Source of the DNA: Alviniconcha marisindica
Taxonomy: Eukaryota; Mollusca; Gastropoda; Provannidae
Direction: 5' to 3'
Assembly (NCBI GenBank): GCA_018857735.1
Contig: JABMCL010000316.1
Span: forward strand, 176,418 to 240,417
DNA length: 64,000 nucleotides
Under the pieces are notes generated by a model. The model was not told where the DNA came from and made no database searches. It worked only from the letters and a program-made list of their open reading frames with translations. Every line of letters starts with the position of its first letter. Within the stretch, counting starts at the first letter, position 1. Of this stretch, positions 33,706 through 45,000 are shown piece by piece. The translations under genes and the position numbers were made by a program.

Positions 33706-34808
33706 AAAGGGTTAAAGGGTAAGAGGACCTCCAGCGGGCGGTGTCTGTGCCCCAACCGGCTGTGAAACCGGCGTTCACCCAGCTGCCATGGGGTCACTTC
33801 TGAGCTGAAAATTTTATTGGACTGTTTTTTGTGATACACAGCTGTGCCAGTCAACTGCTCATTTCGGTTTGAATGCTGGACTGTTTTAAGTGTCCGCACT
33901 TGTGATCAGACTTGTTAATCTGTATGTTTGGTAGTCGGCAGGAAGAGTGTGGAATAAAGTTTAAAAAACATTGTAATCTCTTTATAAATCAAATAGAAAT
34001 TGTCAGTTTTGGTCATGACAGATTCACCCTGAGATCACCACGGTACTTCTAGTTGTCTTGTATTCCAGGTTCTCCTCTACCCCCCAACCTAAAATGACAC
34101 AGTCAAGTGGTTGTGTATTCCATCTAAACTTAAGTAAAATGTGGGCGTTGCGCATGGCATGCAACAGTGAAAGGACTGCCATGAAAAGCACGGCAGTTCA
34201 GGACGAGGCAGACGGCCAAGGGCAGCTAGGAATGCAGAGCAACATTGATCACCATAGTTCTTCCATGAAGCCTTATCAAAGCTCACTACACCCCCCCCCC
34301 CCCCCCCATCAAATCTGTTTCCATACAAGACAATCTTCATGTGTTTCTTGCCTGGTTTGTTTCACAAGGCCCATGTCTATACATTTGAGCAAAACAGTTG
34401 TGAAGTCCAAGTCACTAAATTGTCTCAACATTAACATTTTGTTCTTTCCACAGAGAAGCTTTGTATGTCGCTTCAGCTGAGTGCTTGTTCAGTCATTCTA
34501 AACTAGTATGTTTTTCGAAAACCTGTTACATTGTACATAATGTAAATTATGAGTATATAAAATGCAAGTGTTGCAGAATATTTCAAAGTCAGTGATGTCA
34601 TGTCAGAAGAAAAAGGACTGAACAATATAACAATGATTTATGACCAATATCACTATTGTATCTTTCAGATCTCGAATGCATGGTATGCAGATTGTGAGAG
34701 AGAGCTAGAGAGAAAGAGATAATATGTGTGGGAGTACAGACATGTAGTCTGATGACATTTTCATCATGAATATAACCTTTTTATCACAGTTTGTTTTCTA
34801 TGTTGAAT

Positions 34809-34809
<1 letters not shown>
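33706..34809. other. Intergenic, nothing recognised
   Basis: Unique sequence with a 17-nt C run near 34291-34307. Confidence 0.45.
33953..33958 (+). terminator. Second AATAAA downstream of MNS1
   Basis: AATAAA about 760 nt after the stop and beyond a 48-bp repeat block. It could be a distal alternative poly(A) site, or chance in AT-rich DNA. Confidence 0.25.
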
Positions 34810-34873
<64 letters not shown>

Positions 34874-34890
34874 GGCACACACACACCACT
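34810..34890. repeat. (CA)n microsatellite
   Basis: CA tract of about 60 bp plus a short second tract. Confidence 0.95.
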
Positions 34891-35320
34891 CATCACCTGC
34901 CCAGAACAGAGAACACACAGGCCTTGCTGTATTGTTGTTTACTGACAGCTGGCCAGGTGACTGCCACCACTTCAGCATCAAACGTCACTTGGCACAGGCC
35001 TAATTATAGCCAAGATATTCTGGACACTTTGTCCAGCAAACTGACAACATCTGGCCCCACTGATACACAGCATCCTAGTCGTTAGTAACTGCTTTTTATG
35101 TCCTCTCACCTCTACAAGGTCACCTCAAGGTGATCAAATACTGTCATCATTAAAAATATTCCTTTAAAAATTCTTCTCACATGCAAAACCATATTCTGGT
35201 CAAATGTACAAAATCAGTTCAAACACAAAACATGCATACAATTTTCAGTAACTTTTCAACTGATAATGTGAAAATCTCTTCACTGAGCTTTACGGGAAAG
35301 ACAGTAACCGCCCCATTTGG
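34891..35320. other. Intergenic, nothing recognised
   Basis: Unique sequence. Confidence 0.4.
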
Positions 35321-35833
35321 GGGTGGGGATAGCTCGGTGGTTAGAGCGCCAGACTCGTGATTGAAAGGTTGTGGGTTTGAATCCCTGCAGGAGTGGCGGG
35401 AGAATGTTCTTCTCCAGGATCGACTTTCTGTGCTGACTCATATTTCAGTATCCATTCCACCCCCATGTTACCGCAGTGGCACGTAAAAGATCCCGGTCAT
35501 TCTGCCAAAAGTGCAGGTGGCACGTTACAGCTAAACACACATACACCTTACGTATGCGGCTTTGCATGAAGTGACATGGTACAGGGTTGTATGGTGTACA
35601 CAGAACTTGCGCCGAGACAGCTGCAATTTCATGTGGCACCAGCCATGCCAGCGCTGTAAGTACACCACTTCAGTGGATATTTAAAAAAAATGCGCTATAG
35701 AAAGCTAGTCACCCATGTGGCACCACGTGCAAGCACAGTGAGTCTGCTCAAGAGAGCGGAGAATAGCGCTATATAAGCGATCATAAATCAATCATAGCGC
35801 TATATGAGCAATCATCAATCAATCAATCAATCT
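35321..35833 (+). mobile_element. tRNA-derived SINE, about 510 bp
   Basis: The head has a box A-like tagctcggtggttagagcg (35330-35348) and a box B ggtttgaatcc (35374-35384) at tRNA-like spacing. A central core contains acgtaaaagatcccggtc (35481). The 3' end has duplicated gcgctatat(a/g)agc and a (TCAA)n tail. It fits the tRNA-headed SINEs widespread in molluscs; I do not assign a named family. Confidence 0.8.
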
Positions 35834-36269
35834 CAGCGTTACTCCCAGCTGTTTGCTAACAAAATCTATATTTGGTGACTTAGATTATGTGATGCATCCA
35901 GTGACTGAACAGTCAGCATTCCTAATCCTAGTATAATGGGTAAAATGGTGCAGCATTTCAGTGAACCCCACAAAGAGACTATGATTAGTCTTGACCATTC
36001 CATACATCAACGTTTAAGTGACTGTAACAGTCAAAACCCTCTGGAATTTACATAGATACAATCTTTTTAAAAACAGTACCACTGAATGTGTACCATCTGA
36101 TTTCTTCGCAGTACACAAAAGGGTGACGTGTTTAACATGCTCACAGTCACAACCCTAGCATCACAGCATTCAGGTTACAAGGTTCATAAATACATAGAGA
36201 CTGGATTGTGTATTGCCTGAGTTCTGACGTGCACATAAAGTGATGGCGTGTTGGGAAACATATTCCTGA
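35834..36269. other. Intergenic, nothing recognised
   Basis: Unique sequence. Confidence 0.4.
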
Positions 36270-36425
36270 CACACACACACATGTGCACACCTACCTTCCT
36301 ACCATAGCAAACATCACACATATACACACCTACCTTCCTACCATAGCAAACATCACACACATGTCCACACCTACCTTCCTACCCTAGCAAACATCACACA
36401 CATACACACACACACCTACCTTACA
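36270..36425. repeat. About 45-bp repeat with CA tracts, three to four units
   Basis: Units contain acctaccttcctaccatagc plus aaacatcacaca. Confidence 0.85.
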
Positions 36426-36510
36426 GGAAACATCTAGCACAATTTTGACCACACAACATTGTAATTTTCACCACACACAACATTCTACCTTCACTTTTTA
36501 CCACATACAC

Positions 36511-36516
36511 TTTATT
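36511..36516 (-). terminator. Possible FBXL17 poly(A) signal (minus strand AATAAA)
   Basis: tttatt on the plus strand, about 1.3 kb beyond the FBXL17 stop. No nearer AATAAA was noticed, but the intervening DNA is mostly repeats with many ATTAAA-like strings, so the true 3' end is unresolved. Confidence 0.2.
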
Positions 36517-36539
36517 TTAATCTTCAACATGCACACCTA

Positions 36540-37130
36540 TTTAAATTTTCACCATAGGCAACATTCTACCTTAATTCTCACTACATGAAACATTCTACCT
36601 TAATTTTCACCATAGGCAACATTCTACCTTAATTCTCACTACATGAAACATTCTACCATAATTTTCACCATAGGCAACATTCTACCTTAATTCTCACTAC
36701 ATGAAACATTCTACCTTAATTTTCACCATAGGCAACATTCTACTTTAATTCTCAGTCCATGAAACATTCTACCTTAATTTTCACCATAGGCAACATTCTA
36801 CCTTAATTCTCAGTACATGAAACATTCTACCTTAATTTTCACCATAGGCAACATTCTACTTTAATTCTCAGTACATGAAACATTCTATCTTAATTTTCAC
36901 CATAGGCAACATTCTACCTTAATTCTCAGTACATGAAATATTCTACCTTAATTTTCACCACACGCAATACTCTATTCTAATTTTCACCACACGCAATACT
37001 CTATTCTAATTTTCACCACACGCAATACTCTAATTTTCACCACACGCAATACTCTATTCTAATTTTCACCACACGCAATACTCTAATTTTCACCACACGC
37101 AATACTCTAATTTTCACCACACACTTTATC
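36540..37130. repeat. 58-bp array followed by 24-29-bp array
   Basis: 36540-36955: unit attctaccttaattttcacc plus ataggcaacattctaccttaattctca, about seven copies. 36956-37130: ttttcaccacacgcaatact units. Both share ttttcacca and appear related. Confidence 0.92.
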
Positions 37131-37224
37131 TTAATTCCTCACTTCTGGGTCTCTGGACAAAACTCTATGACTAGCACTGTCCAAAACATGAGCGTCAAAC
37201 AACAGTGACTCTGTGGCATCCCAC

Positions 37225-37860
37225 CAGAATGTTACGAGATGAAATCAGCTCTGTGCCTTTAGCCTTGTCGGAAAATAGAGCACCAGGCAAATGTAACTCT
37301 GACTATAATAACGCAGTCTATGTTGATGCAGCGCTACGGTCTGAAAGTAGAGCACCAGACAAACGTAACTCTGTGAACATACTCATGCAGTCTAGGTCAA
37401 TCCAGCTGTGTGCCTTTAGCCTTGTGTAAAGGTGGAACAGCTGACAAACGTAACTCTGTGAACATACTCATGCAGTCTAGGTCAATCCAGCTGTGTGCCT
37501 TTAGCCTTGTGTAAAGGTGGAACAGCAGATAAACGTAACTCTACACTAATGCAGTCTAGGTGGATGCAGCCCTGTAGAGCAGCAGGCAAATGTAACTCTA
37601 TATTAATGCAGTCTACGTGAATGCAGCCCTGTGGAGCAGCAGACAAATGTAACTCTATATTAATGCAGTCTACGTGAACGCAGCCCTGTGGAGCTGCAGA
37701 CAAATGTAACTCTATATTAATGCAGTCTACATGAATGCATCCCTGTGGAGCAGCAGACAAATGTAACTCTATATTAATGCAGTCTACGTGAATGCAGCCC
37801 TGTGGAGCAGCAGACAAATGTAACTCTACACTAATGCAGTCTACGTGGAGGCAGCTCTGT
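37225..37860. repeat. 57-bp array seeded by the FBXL17 stop-codon region
   Basis: Unit tctacgtgaatgcagccctg plus tggagcagcagacaaatgta and actctatattaatgcag. On the minus strand the terminal FBXL17 codons and TAG are unit 1 (…GCTGCCTCCACGTAGACTG); later units read GCTGCATTCACGTAGACTG. Left units are more diverged. Confidence 0.9.
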
Positions 37861-38112
37861 AGCCCTCCTCTGCGGCCCTTCCCAGCAGCCTCCTGGAATC
37901 CAGCTCGAAGTTGGAGTACTGGATGGAAGGATGTCGCTGGAGAAGCTGCTCCACCGTCGCCATAGTGATGAGGCCGCAGCGCATGATGCCCAGGTAACGC
38001 AGCTTGGGGCAGGCAGCGGAGATCTCGACAATTCCTTGGTCAGTGATGTCGGAGCACCAGGCAACGTCCAGGCGCTCCAGGTGGGCACCATGCTGCGCTA
38101 TGTAGTGCAGGC
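37841..38112 (-). CDS. FBXL17: FBXL17 terminal coding exon (last LRRs and C-terminal helix)
   Basis: 272 nt: GLHYIAQHGAHLERLDVAWC, DITDQGIVEISAACPKLRYL, TVEQLLQRHPSIQYSNFEL, ending YRAAST with TAG at 37843-37841. The acceptor (gtgttgcag) is a unit of a 22-bp array, and the last codons plus stop seed another array downstream. Confidence 0.93.
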
Positions 38113-39011
38113 CTGCAACACCGAAACACCATGACTGCAACAACGACACACCATGACTAAAACACTCGCACACCATGACTGCAACACCGACACACCATGA
38201 TTGCAACACCGACACACCATGACTGCAACACTGACACACCATGACTGAAACACTGACACACCATGACTGAAACACTGACACACCATGACTAAAACACTCG
38301 CACACCATGACTGACACACCATGACTGAAACACTGATACCATGACACATCATGACTAAAACATGGACACACCATGACTGAAATATGGACAAGCTGCTAAG
38401 TTTCCGTGCTATGCTATGCAGTACAAGAATGAAACAGTCATGGACACACCACTAACAAACTCCATGCCATGCTATGCAGTACAGGACTGAAACAGTCATG
38501 GAAACACCACTAACAAACTCCATACTATGCTACATAGTACAGGACTGAAACAGTCATGGAAACACCACTAACAAACTCCATGCTATGCTATGTAGTACAG
38601 GACTGAAACACTGACACACCACTAACAAACTCCATGCTATGCCATGTAGTACAGGACTGAAACATGGACACACCACTAACAAACTCCATGCTATGCTACA
38701 CTGTGCAACCCTGAAACATGGACACACCACTAACAGTTTTCATGCTATGCTATGCAGTTTAGGACTGTAACATTGCACATGACACACTCTTTCCCACGTT
38801 GTACACACCTACACATACTGCCCACAAATTCACACACAGTGCTACATTGCACGTCCACTCCCACATTGTACAAACGCAACACTCCCACATTACACATGCA
38901 CTCATGCATTGTACACACTTCCATGTTGCACACACTTCCATACACACATTCTCTCTCTCACACTCCCCCCCCCCCCCCCCCCCCCAACACACACACATTC
39001 TCTCTCACATT

Positions 39012-39044
<33 letters not shown>

Positions 39045-42000
39045 CATGCACCCACACAGCAAGAGAGGCACTGACCAAGATCCGAGAGACTGCAAGCGAC
39101 GCAGGACAGGCACTTGAGCTTGGGGCAGTGGGAGAGGATGTGACGGAGACACTGGTCATCCACAGCCCGATTCAGAGAAATGGCCAGGGTCTCCAGAGCC
39201 GGGCAGCAGGCCGTGACGGCCTCCACCACACGGGGACTCAGCTGAGACACGTTGGAAATGTTCAGCACCTGCAGCTGCCGCAGCTGTCCCAGAAAGAAAA
39301 CCACTTCAGAGTGTGACTGGGCCGTCAGCTCTGCTTCAGTGTGTGACTGGGCCGTCAGCTCTGCTTCAGTGTGTGACTGGGCCGTCAGCTCTGCTTCAGA
39401 GTGTGACTGGGCCGTCAGCTCTGCTTCAGAGTGTGACTGGGCCGTCAGCTCTGCTTCAGTGTGTGACTGGGCCGTCAGCTCTGCTTCAGTGTGTGACTGG
39501 GCCGTCAGCTCTGCTTCAGAGTGTGACTGGGCCGTCAGGTCTGCTTCAGAGTGTGACTGGGCCGTCAGCTCTGCTTCAGAGTGTGACTGGGCCGTCAGGT
39601 CTGCTTCAGAGTGTGACTGGGCCGTCAGCTCTGCTTCAGTGTGTGACTGGGCCGTCAGCTCTGCTTCAGAGTGTGACTGGGCCGTCAGCTCTGCTTCAGT
39701 GTGTGACTGGGCCGTCAGGTCTGCTTCAGTGTGTGACTGGGCCGTCAGGTCTGCTTCAGTGTGTGACTGGGCCGTCAGCTCTGCTTCAGAGTGTGACTGG
39801 GCCGTCAGGTCTGCTTCAGTGTGTGACTGGGCCGTCAGCTCTGCTTCAGAGTGTGACTGGGCCGTCAGCTCTGCTTCAGAGTGTGACTGGGCCGTCAGCT
39901 CTGCTTCAGAGTGTGACTGGGCCGTCAGCTCTGCTTCAGGTGTGACTGGGCCGCAGCTCGCTTCAGAGTGTGACTGGGCCGTCAGCTCGGCTTCAGAGTG
40001 TGACTGGGCCGTCAGCTCGGCTTCAGAGTGTGACTGGGCCGTCAGCTCTGCTTCAGAGTGTGACTGGGCCGTCAGCTCTGCTTCAGTGTGTGACTGGGCC
40101 GTCAGCTCGGCTTCAGAGTGTGACTGGGCCGTCAGCTCGGCTTCAGAGTGTGACTGGGCCGTCAGCTCGGCTTCAGAGCATGCAGTGTATAGTCACTGGT
40201 GTGTGTGTGTGAGTCTGTGTGTTTGTGTGTATGCGTGCGTATGTGTGTGCGTACGTGTGTGCATGTGTGTTTGTGTGTGCGTGCGTATGTGTGCATATGT
40301 GTGTGTGTGTGTGCGTGCGTGTGTTTGTGTGTGTGCGTGTGTGTACAAGAGAGTCTGCTCTTCACATGTGGGCCTACATGTCCACCTGTGAACAAGAGAA
40401 GGCCTGACGCCAGGTGGCATGGAAACAGACAGATACAGAATAACAGTAGCAGAATAACCAAAATGATAACACTTGCTACTCCTAACGGAAAAAGAGCAAA
40501 CACTGCACCATTTCCTTTTGAACCTTTATCCGAGTCTTGATTACCAGTCAGTTCCAACACTCACTGTGTTACAAGAGAGATAAGGGAAACACTTAAGGAC
40601 ACACTTAATCATTCACTCATGCTGCATTTGTTTGTGACATAACTAGGCACGCATAATGGAACTTTTTTTAAAAATCGTTGCACCAAAACCTTTCTTACCT
40701 TGGACAGGTGGGAAATTCCGGCATCAGTGAGAGTGCAGGACAACAGGTGAAGGTACTGCAGCTTTGGACAGTGGTCAGCCACTGTCTGCACAGCACTGTT
40801 GGTCAGCTGAAAACACAAAAGACACAAAAACAGGGTTCACATGAAACAGACCGCACAAAAACAGCAGGCATGGACCCCCCACCCCCCCCCCCCACCACCA
40901 CACACACAGGCAGATATACACCCACACCACCACACACACAGGCAGATATACACCCACACCACCCACCCACACACAGATAACACCCACACCACCACACACA
41001 CGGCAGATATACACCCACACCACCACACACACAGGCAGATATACACCCCCACCACCACACACACAGGCAGATATACACCCCCACCACCACACACACAGGC
41101 AGATATACACCCCCACCACCACACACACAGGCAGATATACACCCCCACCACCACACACACAGGCAGATATACACCCCCACCACCCACACAGGCAGATATA
41201 CACCCACACCACCCACACACACAGGCAGATATACACCCACACCACCCACACAGGCAGATATACACCCACACCACCCACAAAGCTGCCCGGCCCGATAAAA
41301 AACAAAAACCCTTCTAACTGCAGGCTTCACTGGTCAATACTTAGAGCACATGATGCCACAGAAAACGTACAGATAAACCGTTTCTAACTGCAGGCTTCAC
41401 TGGTCAATACTTAGTGCACATGATGCCATAGAAAACGTACAGATAAACCGTTTCTAACTGCAGGCTTCACTGGTCAATACTTAGCATTATAATTTCAGCA
41501 AAAGAATGACTTTTTTGCTTCATGTTTGAGCTTCACAGAAGAAACCCATGTGGGTTTGCTCTCTATCACAGTACAGCAGAAACAGATTGGTTTTGGATGT
41601 GTTTGATACAGTGGCCTTGTTGATAACATCACTGACACGGCCGCACAGTCTGGCCTTGTTGACATCACTGACATGGCCACACAGTCTGGCCTTGTTGATG
41701 ACATCACTGACACAGCCACACAGTTTGGCCTTGTTCATGCCATCACTGACACGGCCACACAGTCTGGCCTTGTTCATGCCATCACTGACACAGCCACAGT
41801 CTGGCCTTGTTGATGACATCACTGACACGGCCACACAGTCTGGCCTTGTTCATGCCATCACTGACGTGGCCACACAGTCTGGCCTTGTTCATGACATCAC
41901 TGACATGGCCACACAGTCTGGCCTTGTTGATGACATCACTGACACGGCCAACACAGTCTGGCCTTGTTCATGCATCATGACATGGCCACACAGTCTGGCC

Positions 42001-45000
42001 TTGTTATGACATCACTGACAAGGCCACACAGTCTGGCCTTGTTGATGACATCACTGACACGGCCACACAGTCTGGCCTTGTTGATGACATCACTGAGCCA
42101 CACAGTCTGGCCTTGTCACATCACTGACTGGCAACATTGGCCTTGGATGACATCACTGACACGGCCACACAGTCTGGCCTTGATCATCCCATCACTGACA
42201 TGGCCACACAGTCTGGCCTTGTTGATGACATCACTGACACGGCCACACAGTCTGGCCTTGTTCATGCCATCACTGACATGGCCACACAGTCTGGCCTTGT
42301 TGATGACATCACTGACACGGCCACACAGTCTGGCTTTGTTCATGCCATCACTGACATGGCCACACAGTCTGGCCTTGTTCATGACATCACTGACACGGCC
42401 ACACAGTCTGGCCTTGTTCATGCCATCACTGACATGGCCACACAGTCTGGCCTTGTTCATGACATCACTGACACGGCCACACAGTCTGGCCTTGTTCATG
42501 CCATCACTGACATGGCCACACAGTCTGGCCTTGTTCATGCATCACTGACATGGCCACACAGTCTGGCCTTGTTCATGACATCACTGACACGGCCACACAG
42601 TCTGGCTTGTTCATGCCATCACTGACAGGCCACACAGTCTGGCCTTGTTCATGCCATCACTGACACGGCCACACAGTCTGGCCTTGTTCATGCCATCACT
42701 GACATGGCCACACAGTCTGGCCTTGTTCATGCCATCACTGACACGGCCACACAGTCTGGCCTTGTTCATGCCATCACTGACATGGCCACACAGTCTGGCC
42801 TTGTTCATGCATCACTGACACGGCCACACAGTCTGGCCTTGTTCATGCCATCACTGACACGGCCACACAGTCTGGCCTTGTTGATGACATCACTGACACG
42901 GCCACACAGTCTGGCCTTGTTGATGACATCACTGACACGGCCACACAGTCTGGCCTTGTTCATGCATCACTGACACGGCCACACAGTCTGGCCTTGTTCA
43001 TGCCATCACTGACACGGCCACACAGTCTGGCCTTGTTCATGCCATCACTGACACGGCCACACAGTCTGGCCTTGTTCATGCCATCACTGACACGGCCACA
43101 CAGTCTGGCCTTTGTTCATGCCATCACTGACACGGCCACACAGTCTGGCCTTGTTCATGCCATCACTGACATGGCCACACAGTCTGGCTTGTTCATGCCA
43201 TCACTGACATGGCCACACAGTCTGGCCTTGTTGATGACATCACTGACACGGCCACACAGTCTGGCCTGTTGATGACATCACTGACACGGCCACACAGTCT
43301 GGCCTTGTTGATGACATCACTGACACGGCCACACAGTCTGGCCTTGTTGATGACATCACTGACAGGCCACACAGTCTGGCCTTGTTGATGACATCACTGA
43401 CACGGCCACACAGTCTGGCCTTGTTGATACCATCACTGACACGGCCACACAGTCTGGCCTTGTTATGACATCACTGACACGGCCACACAGTCTGGCTTGT
43501 TCATGCCATCACTGACATGGCCACACAGTCTGGCCTTGTTCATGACATCACTGACACGGCCACACAGTCTGGCCTTGTTCATGCCATCACTGACATGGTA
43601 CAGAAACACAAACAAAACTGATACACTGACTGCACCTGATACAGGTGATGGAAACACAAACAAAACTGCCACACTGACTGCACCTGATACAGGTGATGGA
43701 AACACAACAATTACTTGCCCAGTCAGACTGGTCACTGTGATCTTCACCCACCCGACTGAGTAAGTTACCTGCCCGGGGCAGTCGGGAAGTCCTTACTGTT
43801 ATACTGTGAAGCGTTAAGAACAAAGGAAAATCTTGCCTTTGCCACTTGCACCCTGCCTTTTCCTTCTCGGCGTCACTGCCCACAGCCTGGGGCTGCACAC
43901 ACAGGGATACCCCCCCCCCCCCCCTTCCTCCAGTGCCCTAACTCTTCTCCTTCTCACTCCCTGTGGTTCAGCATCACTGCCCACAGCCTGGGGCTGCACA
44001 CACAGGGATACCCCCCCCCTCCCCCCTAACTCTTCTCCTTGTCCACACAGCCCTTCAGGCCCAACACTGACCTTGCTGCACTGATCCACCTGACACTGAC
44101 CTTGCTGCACTGATCCACCTGACAGACCTTGCCGCACTGATCCACCTGACACTGACCTTGCCGCACTGATCCACCTGACACTGACCTTGCCGCACTGATC
44201 CACCTGACACTGACCTTGCCGCACTGATCCACCTGACACTGACCTTGCCGCACTGATCCAGCCGTAGGTGAGTGAGGTGAGGGCATCCCTTGGCTACAGC
44301 GCAGACTCCTTCATCAGTGATCTTAGCGCACTGGCCGACATCCAGGTCCTGTAGCTGAGGACATCCTTCACTGATCTGCACATCCACCGCATCACACTGG
44401 GTTACAACACATGGTCTGCACATCCAACACATCACACTGGGTTACATGGTCTGCATGTCCATCACTTCACACTGGGTTACAACACTTGGTCTGCACATCC
44501 AACACATCACACTGGGTTACAACACATGGTCTGCACATCCAACACATCACACTGGGTTACAACACATCGTCTGCACATCCACTGCACCACACTGGGTTAC
44601 AAAAGATGGTCTGCACATCCATCACATCACACTGGGTTACAACACATGATCTGCACATTCATCACATCACACTGGGTTACATAGTCTATACATCCACCAC
44701 ATCACACTGGGTTACTTGGTCTGCACATAATCCATCACAACACACTGAGACGCACAATCTGCACAAACCCACCAAGTCACATGGTTTGTACATCCACCAC
44801 ACCACACTGAGTTACAAGGTCTGTAACATCTATTACGACACACTGAGTTACATGTAACTTCCACTGCAACACATTGACTTACAATCTTAGTATTCTTACA
44901 TATGGTGTGTAACATCCCTCACAACACACTGAGTCTGCACACCCATCACAACACACTGAGCACACCCATCACAGCACACGGTCTGCACACCCATCACAGC

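Noticed and set aside
35321..35400. A functional tRNA gene
   Set aside because: Box A and B are present, but the acceptor stem does not close and a SINE body and tail follow.
39252..40391. 379-codon plus-strand frame with CDWAVSSASE repeats
   Set aside because: The 30-bp unit gives a perfect 10-residue periodicity; it lies in an FBXL17 intron, antisense, with no start or flanking coding support.
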